Shown here: positions 17,265 to 26,168 of the stretch, piece after piece
How positions within the stretch are numbered: position 1 is the stretch's first letter
How the letters are laid out: every line of letters begins with the position of its first letter
NCBI GenBank assembly: GCA_900766925.1
Contig: CAAFXG010000192.1
Span: 43,414-107,413, forward strand
Reading direction: 5' to 3'
DNA: 64,000 nucleotides
Source of the DNA: Lachnospiraceae bacterium
Lineage (GTDB): Bacteria > Bacillota > Clostridia > Lachnospirales > Lachnospiraceae
Notes under the pieces: model-generated
Database searches by the model: none
What the model was told of the DNA's origin: nothing
What the model saw: the letters and a program-made list of their open reading frames with translations, nothing else
Program-made: the position numbers and the translations under genes

Positions 17265-18956
17265 TTACATCTGCTCAGGACATTCTATTCCGAGTAAAAG
17301 CATGGCATCCTTTATGGTTTTCTTGGTAAGATACACGAGGGAAACTCTTGCATTTCTAACGTTTGCATCTTCAACATTAATTCTATTTGCGTTATAAAAT
17401 TTGTTGAATGACTGTGCCACATCAACTGCAAATCTTGCTACCACAGATGGTTCGTATTTATCTGCAGCATCAGAAACAACCTTAGGGAATCTTGATATTT
17501 CTTTGAGCAGATCCATGGATTCACCGTCTGTAAGTAAAGAATAGTCTATAGTACATTCAGGTGAATAGTCATCAACCTTTCTCAGTATGCTCGCACATCT
17601 CGCATAGGTATATTGTACATAAGGTCCGGTTTCACCATCAAAGTTCAAGAGCTTTTCCCATTTGAAAGAAACATCCTTGATTCTCTGATTATATAAGTCG
17701 TTAAAAATAACTGCACCAACACCGATTTTCTTGGCAGTTTCATCCTTGTCAGGAATGTCAGGATTTTTCTCTTCAATAATTTCCTTAATCTTAGCAATTG
17801 CTTCAAGCAGGATATCCTCTGCGTAGATTACATTTCCGCTTCTTGTTGAAAGCTTTGCCCCCTCAAGACTTACAAGACCATATGGAATATGAACGAGCTG
17901 ATCCTTTGCCCATTCGTTACCAAGGAGTTCGACAACCTTGAATACCTGTGCAAAATGGAGCTTCTGTTCTTGTCCGGTTACATATAAGCACTTTGAAAAA
18001 TTATAGGTTTCCTTACGATAGAAAATTGCTGCTAAGTCTCTTGTTGCGTAAATTGAGCTGCCGTCATTCTTAAGAATCAGACATGGTGCCATATCATATT
18101 CAGAAAGGTCTACTATTTTGGCTCCTTCACTTTCGGTAAGGAGATTAGCAGCAGAAATGCGCTCTACAATATCTGCTGTTTTATCTCGATAGAAGCTTTC
18201 ACCTAAATAGTAATCGAAATCCATTCCGAGTAAGTCGTAGGTTCTCTTGTATTCAATTAGACTTATGTCCTTAAACCACTGCCAGATATGCAAAGCCTCC
18301 TCGTCGCCATGCTCCATCTTTGTAAACCATGCACGTGCCTCATCGTTGAGAGAAGGATTTTTCTCTGCCTCGTCGTGAAATTTAACATACAGTCTCATCA
18401 GCTCTGCAACGCCATCACGTTTAACAGCTTCTTCGTCACCCCAGGCCTTATATGCAACAATAAGCTTACCAAACTGTGTACCCCAGTCACCAAGGTGATT
18501 AATTCTTACAACCTTATAGCCTAGCTTTGAATAAATCTTGTATAAGGAATTGCCTATGATGGTTGTTCTAAGATGACCTACATGGAAGTTCTTTGCAACA
18601 TTAGGTGATGAATAATCAATACAGATTGTCTTACCTTCACCTTCCTTGGAAGAACCAAAATCATCAGACATCGCGTTTTCTATCATAGTTTTTACAAAGA
18701 GACCTTTGTTTACAAAGAAGTTAAGATATGCACCCTGAACCTGAATATCTTCAAGGAAATCAACATCGCCAATTGCCTGCTTTATGTCTGCAGCAATCAT
18801 TTGCGGTGCCTTGTGCATTGTCTTTGCGAGTCTGAAGCATGGAAAAGCGAAATCTCCAAGCTCCGGTTTTGGTGGAAGCTCAATCAAAGAATTAATTTCC
18901 TCAGATGATAAGCCTTCTACATTCTTTGCAATTAAATCAACAATTTTACTTTTCAT
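17265..18956 (-). CDS. argS: Arginyl-tRNA synthetase
   Basis: ArgRS is a class I enzyme that charges tRNA-Arg. It has the N-terminal Add1 domain (up to about 100), the HIGH-type signature in SSPNVAKNFHVGHLRTT, the second signature region with GAKLSTRSGN in place of KMSKS, and a C-terminal DALR-type anticodon-binding domain. The start is set at the ATG at 18956, six nt after GGAG; the frame extends four codons further to a TTG. It is the last gene of a tight operon with the kinase-like gene (14 bp before it) and the carboxypeptidase gene. Confidence 0.96.
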   Translation of the reverse strand: MKSKIVDLIAKNVEGLSSEEINSLIELPPKPELGDFAFPCFRLAKTMHKAPQMIAADIKQAIGDVDFLEDIQVQGAYLNFFVNKGLFVKTMIENAMSDDFGSSKEGEGKTICIDYSSPNVAKNFHVGHLRTTIIGNSLYKIYSKLGYKVVRINHLGDWGTQFGKLIVAYKAWGDEEAVKRDGVAELMRLYVKFHDEAEKNPSLNDEARAWFTKMEHGDEEALHIWQWFKDISLIEYKRTYDLLGMDFDYYLGESFYRDKTADIVERISAANLLTESEGAKIVDLSEYDMAPCLILKNDGSSIYATRDLAAIFYRKETYNFSKCLYVTGQEQKLHFAQVFKVVELLGNEWAKDQLVHIPYGLVSLEGAKLSTRSGNVIYAEDILLEAIAKIKEIIEEKNPDIPDKDETAKKIGVGAVIFNDLYNQRIKDVSFKWEKLLNFDGETGPYVQYTYARCASILRKVDDYSPECTIDYSLLTDGESMDLLKEISRFPKVVSDAADKYEPSVVARFAVDVAQSFNKFYNANRINVEDANVRNARVSLVYLTKKTIKDAMLLLGIECPEQM

Positions 18957-18970
18957 TTTATTCTCCAATC

Positions 18971-20107
18971 TTAACCTTTAACAGGGAATTTAAATCGTAC
19001 TTTTGTTCCGGATAAAACATCGCCGGAAATATTCAGTGTCCCACCAAGCAGATATATGGTTTCATGGGCCTTGTGCAGGCTACTGTACCAGGGACTTGAG
19101 GTGAGATAGTTGTTATCTATGCCAACGCCGTTATCATCTATATAAACATCAACAACATTTGTACTTAAAGAAAGCTTAAGCTCAATCTGAGTTGCCTGCG
19201 AATGTAAGTATATATTATCAAAAAAGATATCCAATAGCTTCATAATGTTTATCGTGAACACGGGGTGTAGCTCAAGTTCAAAGTCGGTTGCCTCAACATT
19301 TGCATCGATAATGCATTCGGGATGTGCGTCGCGCTGATGCATTATATATTCATCCAGTAAAACCGAAATGTGTTTGGTTTGATCCAGATGACATCCAAGC
19401 TTGACATTAATGTCATCAAGAGAATTAATTATCTTCTTGGAATTAAGTATTACCTCCTGCAGGGTAAGCTTTGCACGAGGGGCATCCGTAGATATTAAAT
19501 AGGATAAAAGATCAAGCTTATGATTAAGGCTTGAAAGGTTATCCTTGACATTTTTATCCAGCATGGTTGAAAGGTATGCCTTATCGAACGCATCCAGCAT
19601 TAAAATGTTGTATCCATGTGAAGAAATATCAACCGGTGAGTCCTCTTCGATAAATTCAAAGCCGTCGTCGGTATTGTTCGGGACTTTGGATGCTGGCTCC
19701 ACATATAAAGAGGAAATATCTTCGATTGCTTTTTCTGCATCATTTAGAGTTGCAAGCTGTTGCTTAAGTGTATTTAATTTGGATTCCATGCTACGGATTT
19801 TGGTGTTTATGGAATCCTTTGCGTCAAGCAGATCGTTAATCTGGGAATCAATAATCTTTCCCCGCTCGGTATCCGTTCCATCACTTATTACAGGAGTGAA
19901 GACGCTTTTCCGTGAAGTTGTTTTAAAGGCATAAATATCCTTGGTTTTTTCTAATTCATCAATCTTGATATCAATTTCAAAGGACTGTGTTTTTAATTCC
20001 TGAACCGCTTCCAGCGTGCTAAGAAATTCCCTGTTAAAGTGATTTAGCATTTCACGATTTGCAGTTCGTATTCGTTCTAAATTTGTATTTTCCTGATTAT
20101 CCATCAT
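18971..20107 (-). CDS. DegS-like sensor histidine kinase homologue lacking the phospho-acceptor His
   Basis: The 378 residues start with about 130 of coiled coil (DegS-sensor-like), followed by an acidic linker, a four-helix-type dimerisation region (about 170-225) and a C-terminal GHKL ATPase domain: DIFFDNIYLHS (N box, about 293-303), DDNGVGID (324-331) and SGTKVRFKFP. In related kinases the dimerisation helix reads L-H-D; here the aligned residues are L183-D184-K185, so the phosphorylated His is missing. No transmembrane segment is present. It may be a pseudokinase or an ATP-binding switch. It is sandwiched between the dacF-type gene (7 bp) and argS, with no response-regulator gene nearby. 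Confidence 0.72.
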   Translation of the reverse strand: MMDNQENTNLERIRTANREMLNHFNREFLSTLEAVQELKTQSFEIDIKIDELEKTKDIYAFKTTSRKSVFTPVISDGTDTERGKIIDSQINDLLDAKDSINTKIRSMESKLNTLKQQLATLNDAEKAIEDISSLYVEPASKVPNNTDDGFEFIEEDSPVDISSHGYNILMLDAFDKAYLSTMLDKNVKDNLSSLNHKLDLLSYLISTDAPRAKLTLQEVILNSKKIINSLDDINVKLGCHLDQTKHISVLLDEYIMHQRDAHPECIIDANVEATDFELELHPVFTINIMKLLDIFFDNIYLHSQATQIELKLSLSTNVVDVYIDDNGVGIDNNYLTSSPWYSSLHKAHETIYLLGGTLNISGDVLSGTKVRFKFPVKG

Positions 20108-20114
20108 GGTCCCC

Positions 20115-21467
20115 CTAGAAAGATTGTTTGTTTTTCTTTGCCTTTTCTCTGCGCTTTATATATTCTGCTCTCTTTTTTTGAACATATTTCATTCTTAAAT
20201 ATAGTGCTGCAATTCCGGAAGCTAAAATTACAAATATAACACCAAAAATAATAAGCACCCTGTGTGTTTTTTTCTCCTTTGGACGGACTAATGTTCCGTC
20301 GGCATATGCGGCTAAAACAGCTTCTTCATCTTCTGAATTTATATATCCTGAAAATGTAACAGGCAAAGAAATATATTCCTGCATATCATCACTTATTTTA
20401 AGCTTGCCAATTATTTTATTGTCCAAATCAGTTGTTGACATTTCCAGTTCATATTTCAATGAGTCAAATTTGGCGTTATTTATAAGGATGGGTTCATCTA
20501 AGGTTGCTGAAAGCTCCAGCGTACCAAGATTTGTTCCACCGTATAATTGATTCAGATAGTTCTCAGCCTGAATAATTGTGTCATCGGTAAAACTAAAATC
20601 ACTGAGCGGATTTGTATATGAATAATTATCAAAACAGTAATCAAAAAGAGAAATTGTATCTGTATAATTTTCTTTGTTGCCGGTGGTTTTAAGTGTAACA
20701 CAGATTAACTCAATATCACCCTTCTTTGCCCAGGCAACAAGCGTTCCGCCGGCATCCTGAGTGTATCCTGTTTTTCCGCCCTCGCAATATTTATAGTAGT
20801 ATTCTGAGTCACTCTGGACCAGACGATTCCCCTGTGTAAGGTAGCGTGGCTCCTCTGTCATGTTAGTTTTAGGAACAGTGTAGCTATAGGTTGATGTAAG
20901 CTTGCGAAATTCATCATTCTTCAATGCTTCTCTGGTAATCAGAGCCATATCATAGGCACAGGTATAGTGATTTTTATCACTTAAACCATTTGAGTTTACA
21001 AAGTTTGAACCGGTACAGCCAAGCTCTTTGGCACGCTGATTCATCATATCACAAAAAGCTTCAAGGCTGCCTGCGATATGCTCAGCTACTGCCCAGGAGG
21101 CATCATTTGCTGAAACCAGCATCACACCATATAGGGCATCCCTAAGGGAAAGCTGCTCCCCTTCATTCAGATACATCTTGGAGCTATCGCTGTCAATACC
21201 CCAAACTGCATCTGAAGGTACTGTAACTGTTGAATTCATGTCACCATTTTCAATAGCTATAAGAGTGGTCAATATTTTGGTAATGCTTGCCGGATACTCT
21301 TTGGCGTAAGCATTTTTTTCAAATATAATCTGTCCGGTTTTTGCATCAATAACAATTGCCGCATCAGAGTACAGGTCAGGCTTAGTGGAAGCCGAGGCGT
21401 AAGCTGTTGGGCAATAAATGCAAAGCAGGATGTTTATTATTAAAAAAATAGAAATAAATCGTTTCAA
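20115..21467 (-). CDS. D-alanyl-D-alanine carboxypeptidase (DacF/PBP5-type)
   Basis: This enzyme trims the terminal D-Ala from peptidoglycan pentapeptides. It has a signal peptide (MKRFISIFLIINILLCIYC), the penicillin-binding motifs SITK (in YPASITKIL), SAN (in LVSANDAS) and KTG (in EGGKTGYT), a PBP5-C-like beta domain, then one C-terminal transmembrane helix (VLIIFGVIFVILASGIAAL) and a Lys/Arg-rich tail in place of the amphipathic anchor. I favour a TTG start at 21467 (AAAGGA 9 nt upstream, giving a clean signal peptide); an ATG at 21476 is almost as likely. It is the first gene of the operon with the pseudokinase and argS. Confidence 0.92.
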   Translation of the reverse strand: MKRFISIFLIINILLCIYCPTAYASASTKPDLYSDAAIVIDAKTGQIIFEKNAYAKEYPASITKILTTLIAIENGDMNSTVTVPSDAVWGIDSDSSKMYLNEGEQLSLRDALYGVMLVSANDASWAVAEHIAGSLEAFCDMMNQRAKELGCTGSNFVNSNGLSDKNHYTCAYDMALITREALKNDEFRKLTSTYSYTVPKTNMTEEPRYLTQGNRLVQSDSEYYYKYCEGGKTGYTQDAGGTLVAWAKKGDIELICVTLKTTGNKENYTDTISLFDYCFDNYSYTNPLSDFSFTDDTIIQAENYLNQLYGGTNLGTLELSATLDEPILINNAKFDSLKYELEMSTTDLDNKIIGKLKISDDMQEYISLPVTFSGYINSEDEEAVLAAYADGTLVRPKEKKTHRVLIIFGVIFVILASGIAALYLRMKYVQKKRAEYIKRREKAKKNKQSF

Positions 21468-21651
21468 CGTAATCATTCCTTTTTGATTTGTGGTGTCAAC
21501 GGCCACCTTGACACTATCTATTTCATTATCCTATATAATAGGGAAAAACTCAAGTCGAAAATGCTATTTTGCAATTAAAATAAATGTGTTATACTTATTC
21601 TGTTTAGAGAAATGACACTTTGTTTTAGGACAGGTGTTCAAGGAGGTTCAA

Positions 21652-22296
21652 ATGAGACTAAGAAATGTAAAGGGTTCAAGAGAGACAATTGCCGCAAATG
21701 ATTATGTGATTCAGGATGAGACATCGATGAAGGGCAAATGGCATGAAAGATTTGGAAATAACAATCCGATTCATATAGAGATAGGTATGGGTAAAGGAAG
21801 ATTTATAATAGATATGGCAAAGCTCAATCCGGATATTAATTTCGTTGGTATCGAGAAATTTTCAAGTGTTCTTGTCAGGGCTATTGAGAAGCAAGATGAA
21901 GAACAGCTTCCTAATTTGCTGTTTATCAGGATGGACGCGGAGAATATTGAGAATGTTTTTGAGAAGGGCGAGGTTGCATATATATATCTTAATTTTTCCG
22001 ACCCCTGGCCAAAGGACAGACATGCGAAACGAAGATTAACCTCGGCAGCATTCTTAAAAAGATATACCGGAATTCTTGATGAAGCCGGAGGTGTTACCTT
22101 TAAGACTGACAATCGTCCTCTGTTTGATTTTTCATTAGAGCAAAGGGAAGTGGCAGGTTGGGAGCTGGTAAACGTGACTTACGATTTGCATAATTCAGAA
22201 TTTGCTGAGGGTAACGTAATGACGGAATATGAGAAGAGATTTTCTGAGATGGGAAATCCGATATGCAGAATGGTTATCAGACAGCCCCGTAAATAG
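21652..22296 (+). CDS. trmB: tRNA (guanine46-N7)-methyltransferase
   Basis: It methylates N7 of G46 in tRNA variable loops. The SAM-binding IEIGMGKGRF, the family signature NFSDPWPKDRHAKRRL and the C-terminal TDNRPLFDFSL segment are present, and the 214 residues are the usual length. The start at 21652 has AAGGAGG 6 nt upstream, and an in-frame GTG 18 bp earlier is ignored. It is divergent from the carboxypeptidase operon and is followed by a clear hairpin. Confidence 0.96.
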   Translation: MRLRNVKGSRETIAANDYVIQDETSMKGKWHERFGNNNPIHIEIGMGKGRFIIDMAKLNPDINFVGIEKFSSVLVRAIEKQDEEQLPNLLFIRMDAENIENVFEKGEVAYIYLNFSDPWPKDRHAKRRLTSAAFLKRYTGILDEAGGVTFKTDNRPLFDFSLEQREVAGWELVNVTYDLHNSEFAEGNVMTEYEKRFSEMGNPICRMVIRQPRK

Positions 22297-22330
22297 ACAG
22301 CATTTTATGAAGTGAAATATACGAGAAAAT

Positions 22331-22379
22331 ATACAAATCAGGTGTTAAATATTTTTGATATTGTGCACCTGATTTGTAT
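22331..22379 (+). terminator. Terminator of trmB
   Basis: A perfect 14-bp stem (ATACAAATCAGGTG / CACCTGATTTGTAT) with a 21-nt loop lies 35 bp after the trmB stop; the T-tract is weak. Confidence 0.7.
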
Positions 22380-22590
22380 TTATGAATATATGTATATAAA
22401 TAGTATTTTTGAGGAAGAATTATTGAATTGTAGAAAGCTTAAATATAAGATAAATTCATATATATATTCTAAGTGCAAAACAAACAAAAGCATAAAATGT
22501 TTATTTTGTAATCTTTATGAGCTGAGACGCGCACTTGAACCAAGAAATAAACTTAATAAAAATAAGTTTGCAAAAAAATGAAAAAAAGTG

Positions 22591-22619
22591 TTGCATTTAT
22601 AAATTTAATGTTATATAAT
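22591..22619 (+). promoter_or_regulatory. Promoter of tRNA-Lys
   Basis: TTGCAT, 17 bp, TATAAT, about 50 bp before the tRNA. Good sigma-A match. Confidence 0.75.
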
Positions 22620-22669
22620 CTTCTTTGTTCTGGTGAGGACACATTCACTGGAATATAACAAATTAATAC

Positions 22670-22742
22670 GGGCCGCTAGCTCATTTGGTAGAGCACCTGA
22701 CTCTTAATCAGGGTGTGCGGGGTTCGAGCCCCCGGCGGCCCA
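22670..22742 (+). tRNA. tRNA-Lys (anticodon CUU)
   Basis: The 73-nt cloverleaf has acceptor GGGCCGC/GCGGCCC with discriminator A, anticodon arm CCTGA-CTCTTAA-TCAGG with CUU, and T arm GGGGTTCGAGCCCCC. It decodes AAG. CCA is not encoded. Confidence 0.97.
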
Positions 22743-22754
22743 CTTCGTAAAAGC

Positions 22755-22796
22755 ATCGGTTTTGCAGATTTTAAGCTGCGGGGTCGGTGTTTTTTT
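22755..22796 (+). terminator. Terminator of tRNA-Lys
   Basis: ATCGGTTTTGCAG pairs with CTGCGGGGTCGGT through several G-U pairs and is followed by a seven-T run. Confidence 0.75.
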
Positions 22797-22865
22797 GTAT
22801 CACAGGAAATCTTGAAGCGAACTTGTCCGCTTCGTTCTATATAAAGAAGGAGGCTTGTGGGTCGA

Positions 22866-23813
22866 ATGCATTTAAAAATAGATGAAATGATACAATCGGA
22901 GGATACCGGTTGCAGGTATGAGGCATGGTCGGAATATAGGAAAGAGTTGACAGATCTGATTATTGATTGTGTTGAACATTATCACATAAAGCATAGGCTT
23001 AAAATGACGGGTTCCAGAAGGCTGGCAGATACATACACTATAGAAAATATTATTTCAGAGCTTTCGGATAAACCTGTGCTTGCAATCTGGGGAGCCGGTG
23101 GCTGCAATGATATTGATATTTTAAGGTTATCTAAGTATTTCAGACTGGTGTTGATTGACAGGGACGTTAAGAAGCTGACGGATACAAGATCACACTTTAA
23201 TTTGAGTGAGGATGAATGTATTTGTATAGATTTGAATTTCTGGGACATTAAGGATGATGATTATAGAAATTTTGAGAGGATGCTTCTAAAAGGAGATGAT
23301 ATTTCCGAGATAGAGGATTATCTGACCCTGGTAATTGATGGTTTTCCGATGAATGATTACAAAAGTCTTCCTAAATTTGATTATAGTGTGGTTGTTGGCG
23401 TGAGTAGCCAGTTAAACGTAAGATTTGCGGTACTTGCAAGTCTGTATGACAAATATGAGGAATTATCGCATTTTATATATGAATTGAATGTTAAGGCTGT
23501 TGAAAGAATGTTTGCTGCTGCCTGCGATATGACAAAGGGTCTGATACTCTGGGGCTATGAGCAAAGAAGTGCCCGTAGTGAGGCTGAGCTTAAGGAATTA
23601 CAGCATAGCATAAATGAGGATAATGGTATTTCTTATGAACGTATTTTTGAGAGTGACATAGCAGGAAGTGATGTACTTGAAAAAATCCTTAGAAATTCAT
23701 TGAAGAGAGAAAATGATTATTGTCTGCTTTGTGATAAAGCTATGATTTGGCCGTTTGAAGTTGATAAATTTTACTTAATGCGCATATTAGCTTTAGAAAA
23801 GTTAGCATTTTAA
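22866..23813 (+). CDS. Hypothetical protein with Rossmann-like (methyltransferase-like) segment
   Basis: I do not recognise the family. Around residues 75-100 the sequence VLAIWGAGGCNDIDILRL followed by LVLIDRD looks like a Rossmann nucleotide or SAM loop with the acidic residue at the end of strand 2, and IDLNFWDI could be a third motif. The C-terminal third is helical with three cysteines (CDMTKG, CLLCDKA). No signal or membrane segment is visible. The start is uncertain: GGAGG lies 12 nt before this ATG, and an in-frame GTG at 22857 is only 3 nt from it. The phosphatase gene follows 80 bp later. It might be a SAM-dependent methyltransferase, but the evidence is thin. Confidence 0.65.
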   Translation: MHLKIDEMIQSEDTGCRYEAWSEYRKELTDLIIDCVEHYHIKHRLKMTGSRRLADTYTIENIISELSDKPVLAIWGAGGCNDIDILRLSKYFRLVLIDRDVKKLTDTRSHFNLSEDECICIDLNFWDIKDDDYRNFERMLLKGDDISEIEDYLTLVIDGFPMNDYKSLPKFDYSVVVGVSSQLNVRFAVLASLYDKYEELSHFIYELNVKAVERMFAAACDMTKGLILWGYEQRSARSEAELKELQHSINEDNGISYERIFESDIAGSDVLEKILRNSLKRENDYCLLCDKAMIWPFEVDKFYLMRILALEKLAF

Positions 23814-23893
23814 ACTTATATTGTAAAAAATAAGCTTATATGCTATGATATGCAACGTATTTGTAGATATTTGGATATATACAGAGGTGCGGT

Positions 23894-24424
23894 ATGAAAT
23901 TGTTTATAGCCAGACATGGACAGACACAATATAATATTGAAACAAGAATCTGTGGTCGCTCGAATGTGAGACTTACGGAGACGGGGATCAGACAGGCGCA
24001 CACATTAGCCGGCAGTATGGTTGGGAAGGATATCGATATAATTATTGTTTCCCCGTTAATCAGGGCTAAGGATACAGCGGATATAGTTGGAGAAACCCTA
24101 AAGGTTCCTGTTATTGTTGATGAACGTCTTGCAGAAAGGGATTATGGAGCAATTGATGGTACCTATGAGGGCACACCGGGTTTTATGGAGGATTGGGTAC
24201 AGTTTGGATATGTTTATCCCGAAGGTGAATCTCTGCTTAAGGTAATTCAAAGGGTATATAACTTCATAGACGAAATTGCAATAACATATAAAGATAAGAA
24301 TGTTCTGGTAATCAGTCATGGCGGAGTATGCAGGGTAATTAATTCTTATTTTAAAAGTTTGACGAATGATGAATTTTTTGAATTTAATCTGGATAACTGC
24401 AAGGTTTTGGAGTATGATTTGTAG
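23894..24424 (+). CDS. Histidine phosphatase family (phosphoglycerate mutase-like) protein
   Basis: This is a branch-1 histidine phosphatase. The catalytic RHG motif lies at residues 7-9 in FIARHGQTQYN, the acid residue in AERDYGAIDGTYEG, and the second His in VISHGGVCR. At 176 residues it is the short form seen in cobC/gpmB-like phosphatases rather than a glycolytic mutase. The substrate is unknown, and no cobalamin genes are near. The ribosome site is GAGGTG. Confidence 0.88.
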   Translation: MKLFIARHGQTQYNIETRICGRSNVRLTETGIRQAHTLAGSMVGKDIDIIIVSPLIRAKDTADIVGETLKVPVIVDERLAERDYGAIDGTYEGTPGFMEDWVQFGYVYPEGESLLKVIQRVYNFIDEIAITYKDKNVLVISHGGVCRVINSYFKSLTNDEFFEFNLDNCKVLEYDL

Positions 24425-24526
24425 CATAAAATTCTTGAATACACAAGGGTTTTATGCTATTATTTTATTAATCGTGGGTATGTATATATGCGAGAGTCAA
24501 TACATATTATACAAGGAGGATTTTTT

Positions 24527-25435
24527 ATGAAATGTACATTATGTGGAAATGAAATTGCAGAGGGACAGAGATTTTGTTCTTCATGCGGCGCTCCTGTCCA
24601 GCAGAATGTGGTACAGCCACAACAGCCAATACAGCCGATGGGCGGTTTCGTGCAACCACAGCAGCCAATGCAGCAGGCAGGAGGTTTCGTGCAGCCACAG
24701 CAGCCAATGCAGCAGGCAGGAGGTTTCGTACAGCCACAGCAGCCAATGCAGCAGGCAGGAGGTTTCGTACAGCCACAGCAGCCAATGCAACAGGCAGGCG
24801 GTTTCGTGCAGCCACAGCAGCAGGCAGGCGGTTTCGTGCATCCACAGCAGCCAATGCAACAGGCGGGTGGGTACACACAGCCACAGCAGCCAATGGGAGG
24901 ATATGCACAGCCACCTAAGAAGCAGATTCAATTTGGCAATAACAGCTTTGTCAATTACATATTAGGTGATGTTATGAACATTGCGAAGCTTCTTGGAGCT
25001 TTCTTGATTTGTCTTACCCCGTTTTTGACATGGTGCAGGGCAAAATTCTGGGGTGAATCAGAAAGTAGGAATATGTTTGGACTTCATGAAGAATGTGGTG
25101 TAATGGTATTTTTTGGAATAATGCTCCTACTAATTGGACTTGTGCTTATTGCATGGGAGATTTCATTCCTTGTTCCACAGATAGAACAGATTAAGTCTAA
25201 GATAGCCGGAATACCTTACATTGAACTTATTCTTGTAGGTATTGCATTGCTTTTTGTTATTCTTGCCCTTGCAAATGGTGATATAAATGATGCAATTAAG
25301 CTGGTTAAGGATTGGGGAGGCAAGGCAGGTCACGGTGCAGGTCCTGTATTTGGCTTTATAGGAATTATTCTTGCTGCCGGACCAAGAGTACTTGATATTC
25401 TTAAGATTAACCTTCATTACAGTCTCAAGAAGTAA
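24527..25435 (+). CDS. Zinc-ribbon membrane protein with Gln/Pro-rich tandem repeats
   Basis: Residues 1-25 form a zinc ribbon (CTLC...CSSC). Then come seven copies or part-copies of a 13-residue unit GGFVQPQQPMQQA (about 39-125). The C-terminal half has four hydrophobic segments (VMNIAKLLGAFLICLTPFL, VMVFFGIMLLLIGLVLIAW, IELILVGIALLFVILAL, VFGFIGIILAAG). The start at 24527 is chosen because AAGGAGG precedes it and the ribbon then sits at the N-terminus. The architecture (ribbon, disordered repeats, membrane domain) is common in Lachnospiraceae, but no function is established. The opposing gene across the 25460 hairpin also carries a ribbon plus a membrane helix. Confidence 0.8.
   Translation: MKCTLCGNEIAEGQRFCSSCGAPVQQNVVQPQQPIQPMGGFVQPQQPMQQAGGFVQPQQPMQQAGGFVQPQQPMQQAGGFVQPQQPMQQAGGFVQPQQQAGGFVHPQQPMQQAGGYTQPQQPMGGYAQPPKKQIQFGNNSFVNYILGDVMNIAKLLGAFLICLTPFLTWCRAKFWGESESRNMFGLHEECGVMVFFGIMLLLIGLVLIAWEISFLVPQIEQIKSKIAGIPYIELILVGIALLFVILALANGDINDAIKLVKDWGGKAGHGAGPVFGFIGIILAAGPRVLDILKINLHYSLKK
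24641..24895 (+). repeat. 39-bp coding tandem repeat
   Basis: Near-identical 39-bp units start at 24641, 24680, 24719 and 24758. A 30-bp unit follows at 24797, another 39-bp unit at 24827 and a diverged 30-bp unit at 24866. Every length is a multiple of three, so copy-number change would keep the frame. Confidence 0.93.
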
Positions 25436-25459
25436 ATATTAATATATAAAACAGGCTGT

Positions 25460-25603
25460 AAAACAGCAATAAACAGGGGTAATATTAAGACCGTTTGACA
25501 ACGTCGGCACTTAACGAGCGTGTACTTTACGCGAGTTTAGTACCGCTACGTTGACAACCGAGTGAGAACGTGTCTTAATATTACCCCTGTTTATTGCTGT
25601 TTT
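25460..25603. terminator. Long hairpin between convergent zinc-ribbon genes
   Basis: The 32-bp perfect arms (25460-25491 and 25572-25603) flank an 80-nt core that folds further through CAACGT/ACGTTG and other imperfect pairs. A-rich left and T-rich right ends suit bidirectional termination. The core is more G+C-rich than its surroundings and larger than a terminator needs. Confidence 0.85.
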
Positions 25604-25613
25604 TAAGTATTAC

Positions 25614-26096
25614 TTACTGCTTCTTGAATGTAAGTGTTATACCATCTTCGCCAATTGAAATTGTCTTTTCTTTTTTGTTGTAAGTGCCTTCAAGAGTCTC
25701 ACCATCAACAGTTAACGAAATCTTATCACCATCAATCTTGACAGTACCTGATTCGCTCTCTTCTTCACCGTCATAGGCAGAAACCATTTTGAAGTTATCG
25801 CCATCAATCTGTATGTACATCTCCATACCGAATGCTGCGAAATCACCACAGACATACTTACCATCAACTTTGTTGCCTCCAAATACGAAAACAACTAACA
25901 CAATAACGATTGCAGCAACAACAACTACTCCGCCAATAATACCGGCAATTAAGCCCTTGTTGCTCTTAGGTGCAGGGGCAGGAGCTGCATCATATACAGG
26001 CTGCTGCACAGCATCAGGAGTTTGAACTGATGCACCACACTCTGTACAGAATGTAGAACCTTCTTGCATTTCTGCGCCACAGTTTGGACAATTCAT
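25614..26096 (-). CDS. Zinc-ribbon, single-pass membrane protein
   Basis: The N-terminal zinc ribbon CPNC...CTEC (residues 3-23) is followed by a Pro/Ala-rich linker, a transmembrane helix (LIAGIIGGVVVVAAIVIVLV, about 49-72) and a ~85-residue extracellular beta-rich domain with repeated turns (GDKISLTVDGETLEGTYNKK), resembling small lipocalin-like or DUF5640-like modules. The function is unknown. It converges on the zinc-ribbon repeat protein across a long hairpin. The ATG lies just after GAGAGGAAAAG. Confidence 0.78.
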   Translation of the reverse strand: MNCPNCGAEMQEGSTFCTECGASVQTPDAVQQPVYDAAPAPAPKSNKGLIAGIIGGVVVVAAIVIVLVVFVFGGNKVDGKYVCGDFAAFGMEMYIQIDGDNFKMVSAYDGEEESESGTVKIDGDKISLTVDGETLEGTYNKKEKTISIGEDGITLTFKKQ

Positions 26097-26168
26097 AACT
26101 TTTCCTCTCTTTCATTTATATAAGTTATATACTTACAGATAAATGAATTCCTCCTTAAAATGTAATAA

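Noticed and set aside
22312..22581. Plus-strand 89-codon frame after trmB
   Set aside because: Its first part is the trmB terminator hairpin, it lacks a ribosome site, and it is Lys/Asn/Tyr-rich as expected for random AT-rich DNA.
24641..24895. Tandem repeat as a CRISPR array
   Set aside because: The units are contiguous without unique spacers, all multiples of three, and lie inside a coding frame; no cas genes are present.
24460..24931. Several overlapping frames (Cys/Gly-rich, His/Ser-rich) opposite and within the zinc-ribbon gene
   Set aside because: They are translations of the 39-bp repeat in wrong frames; the zinc ribbon and membrane segments fix the true frame.
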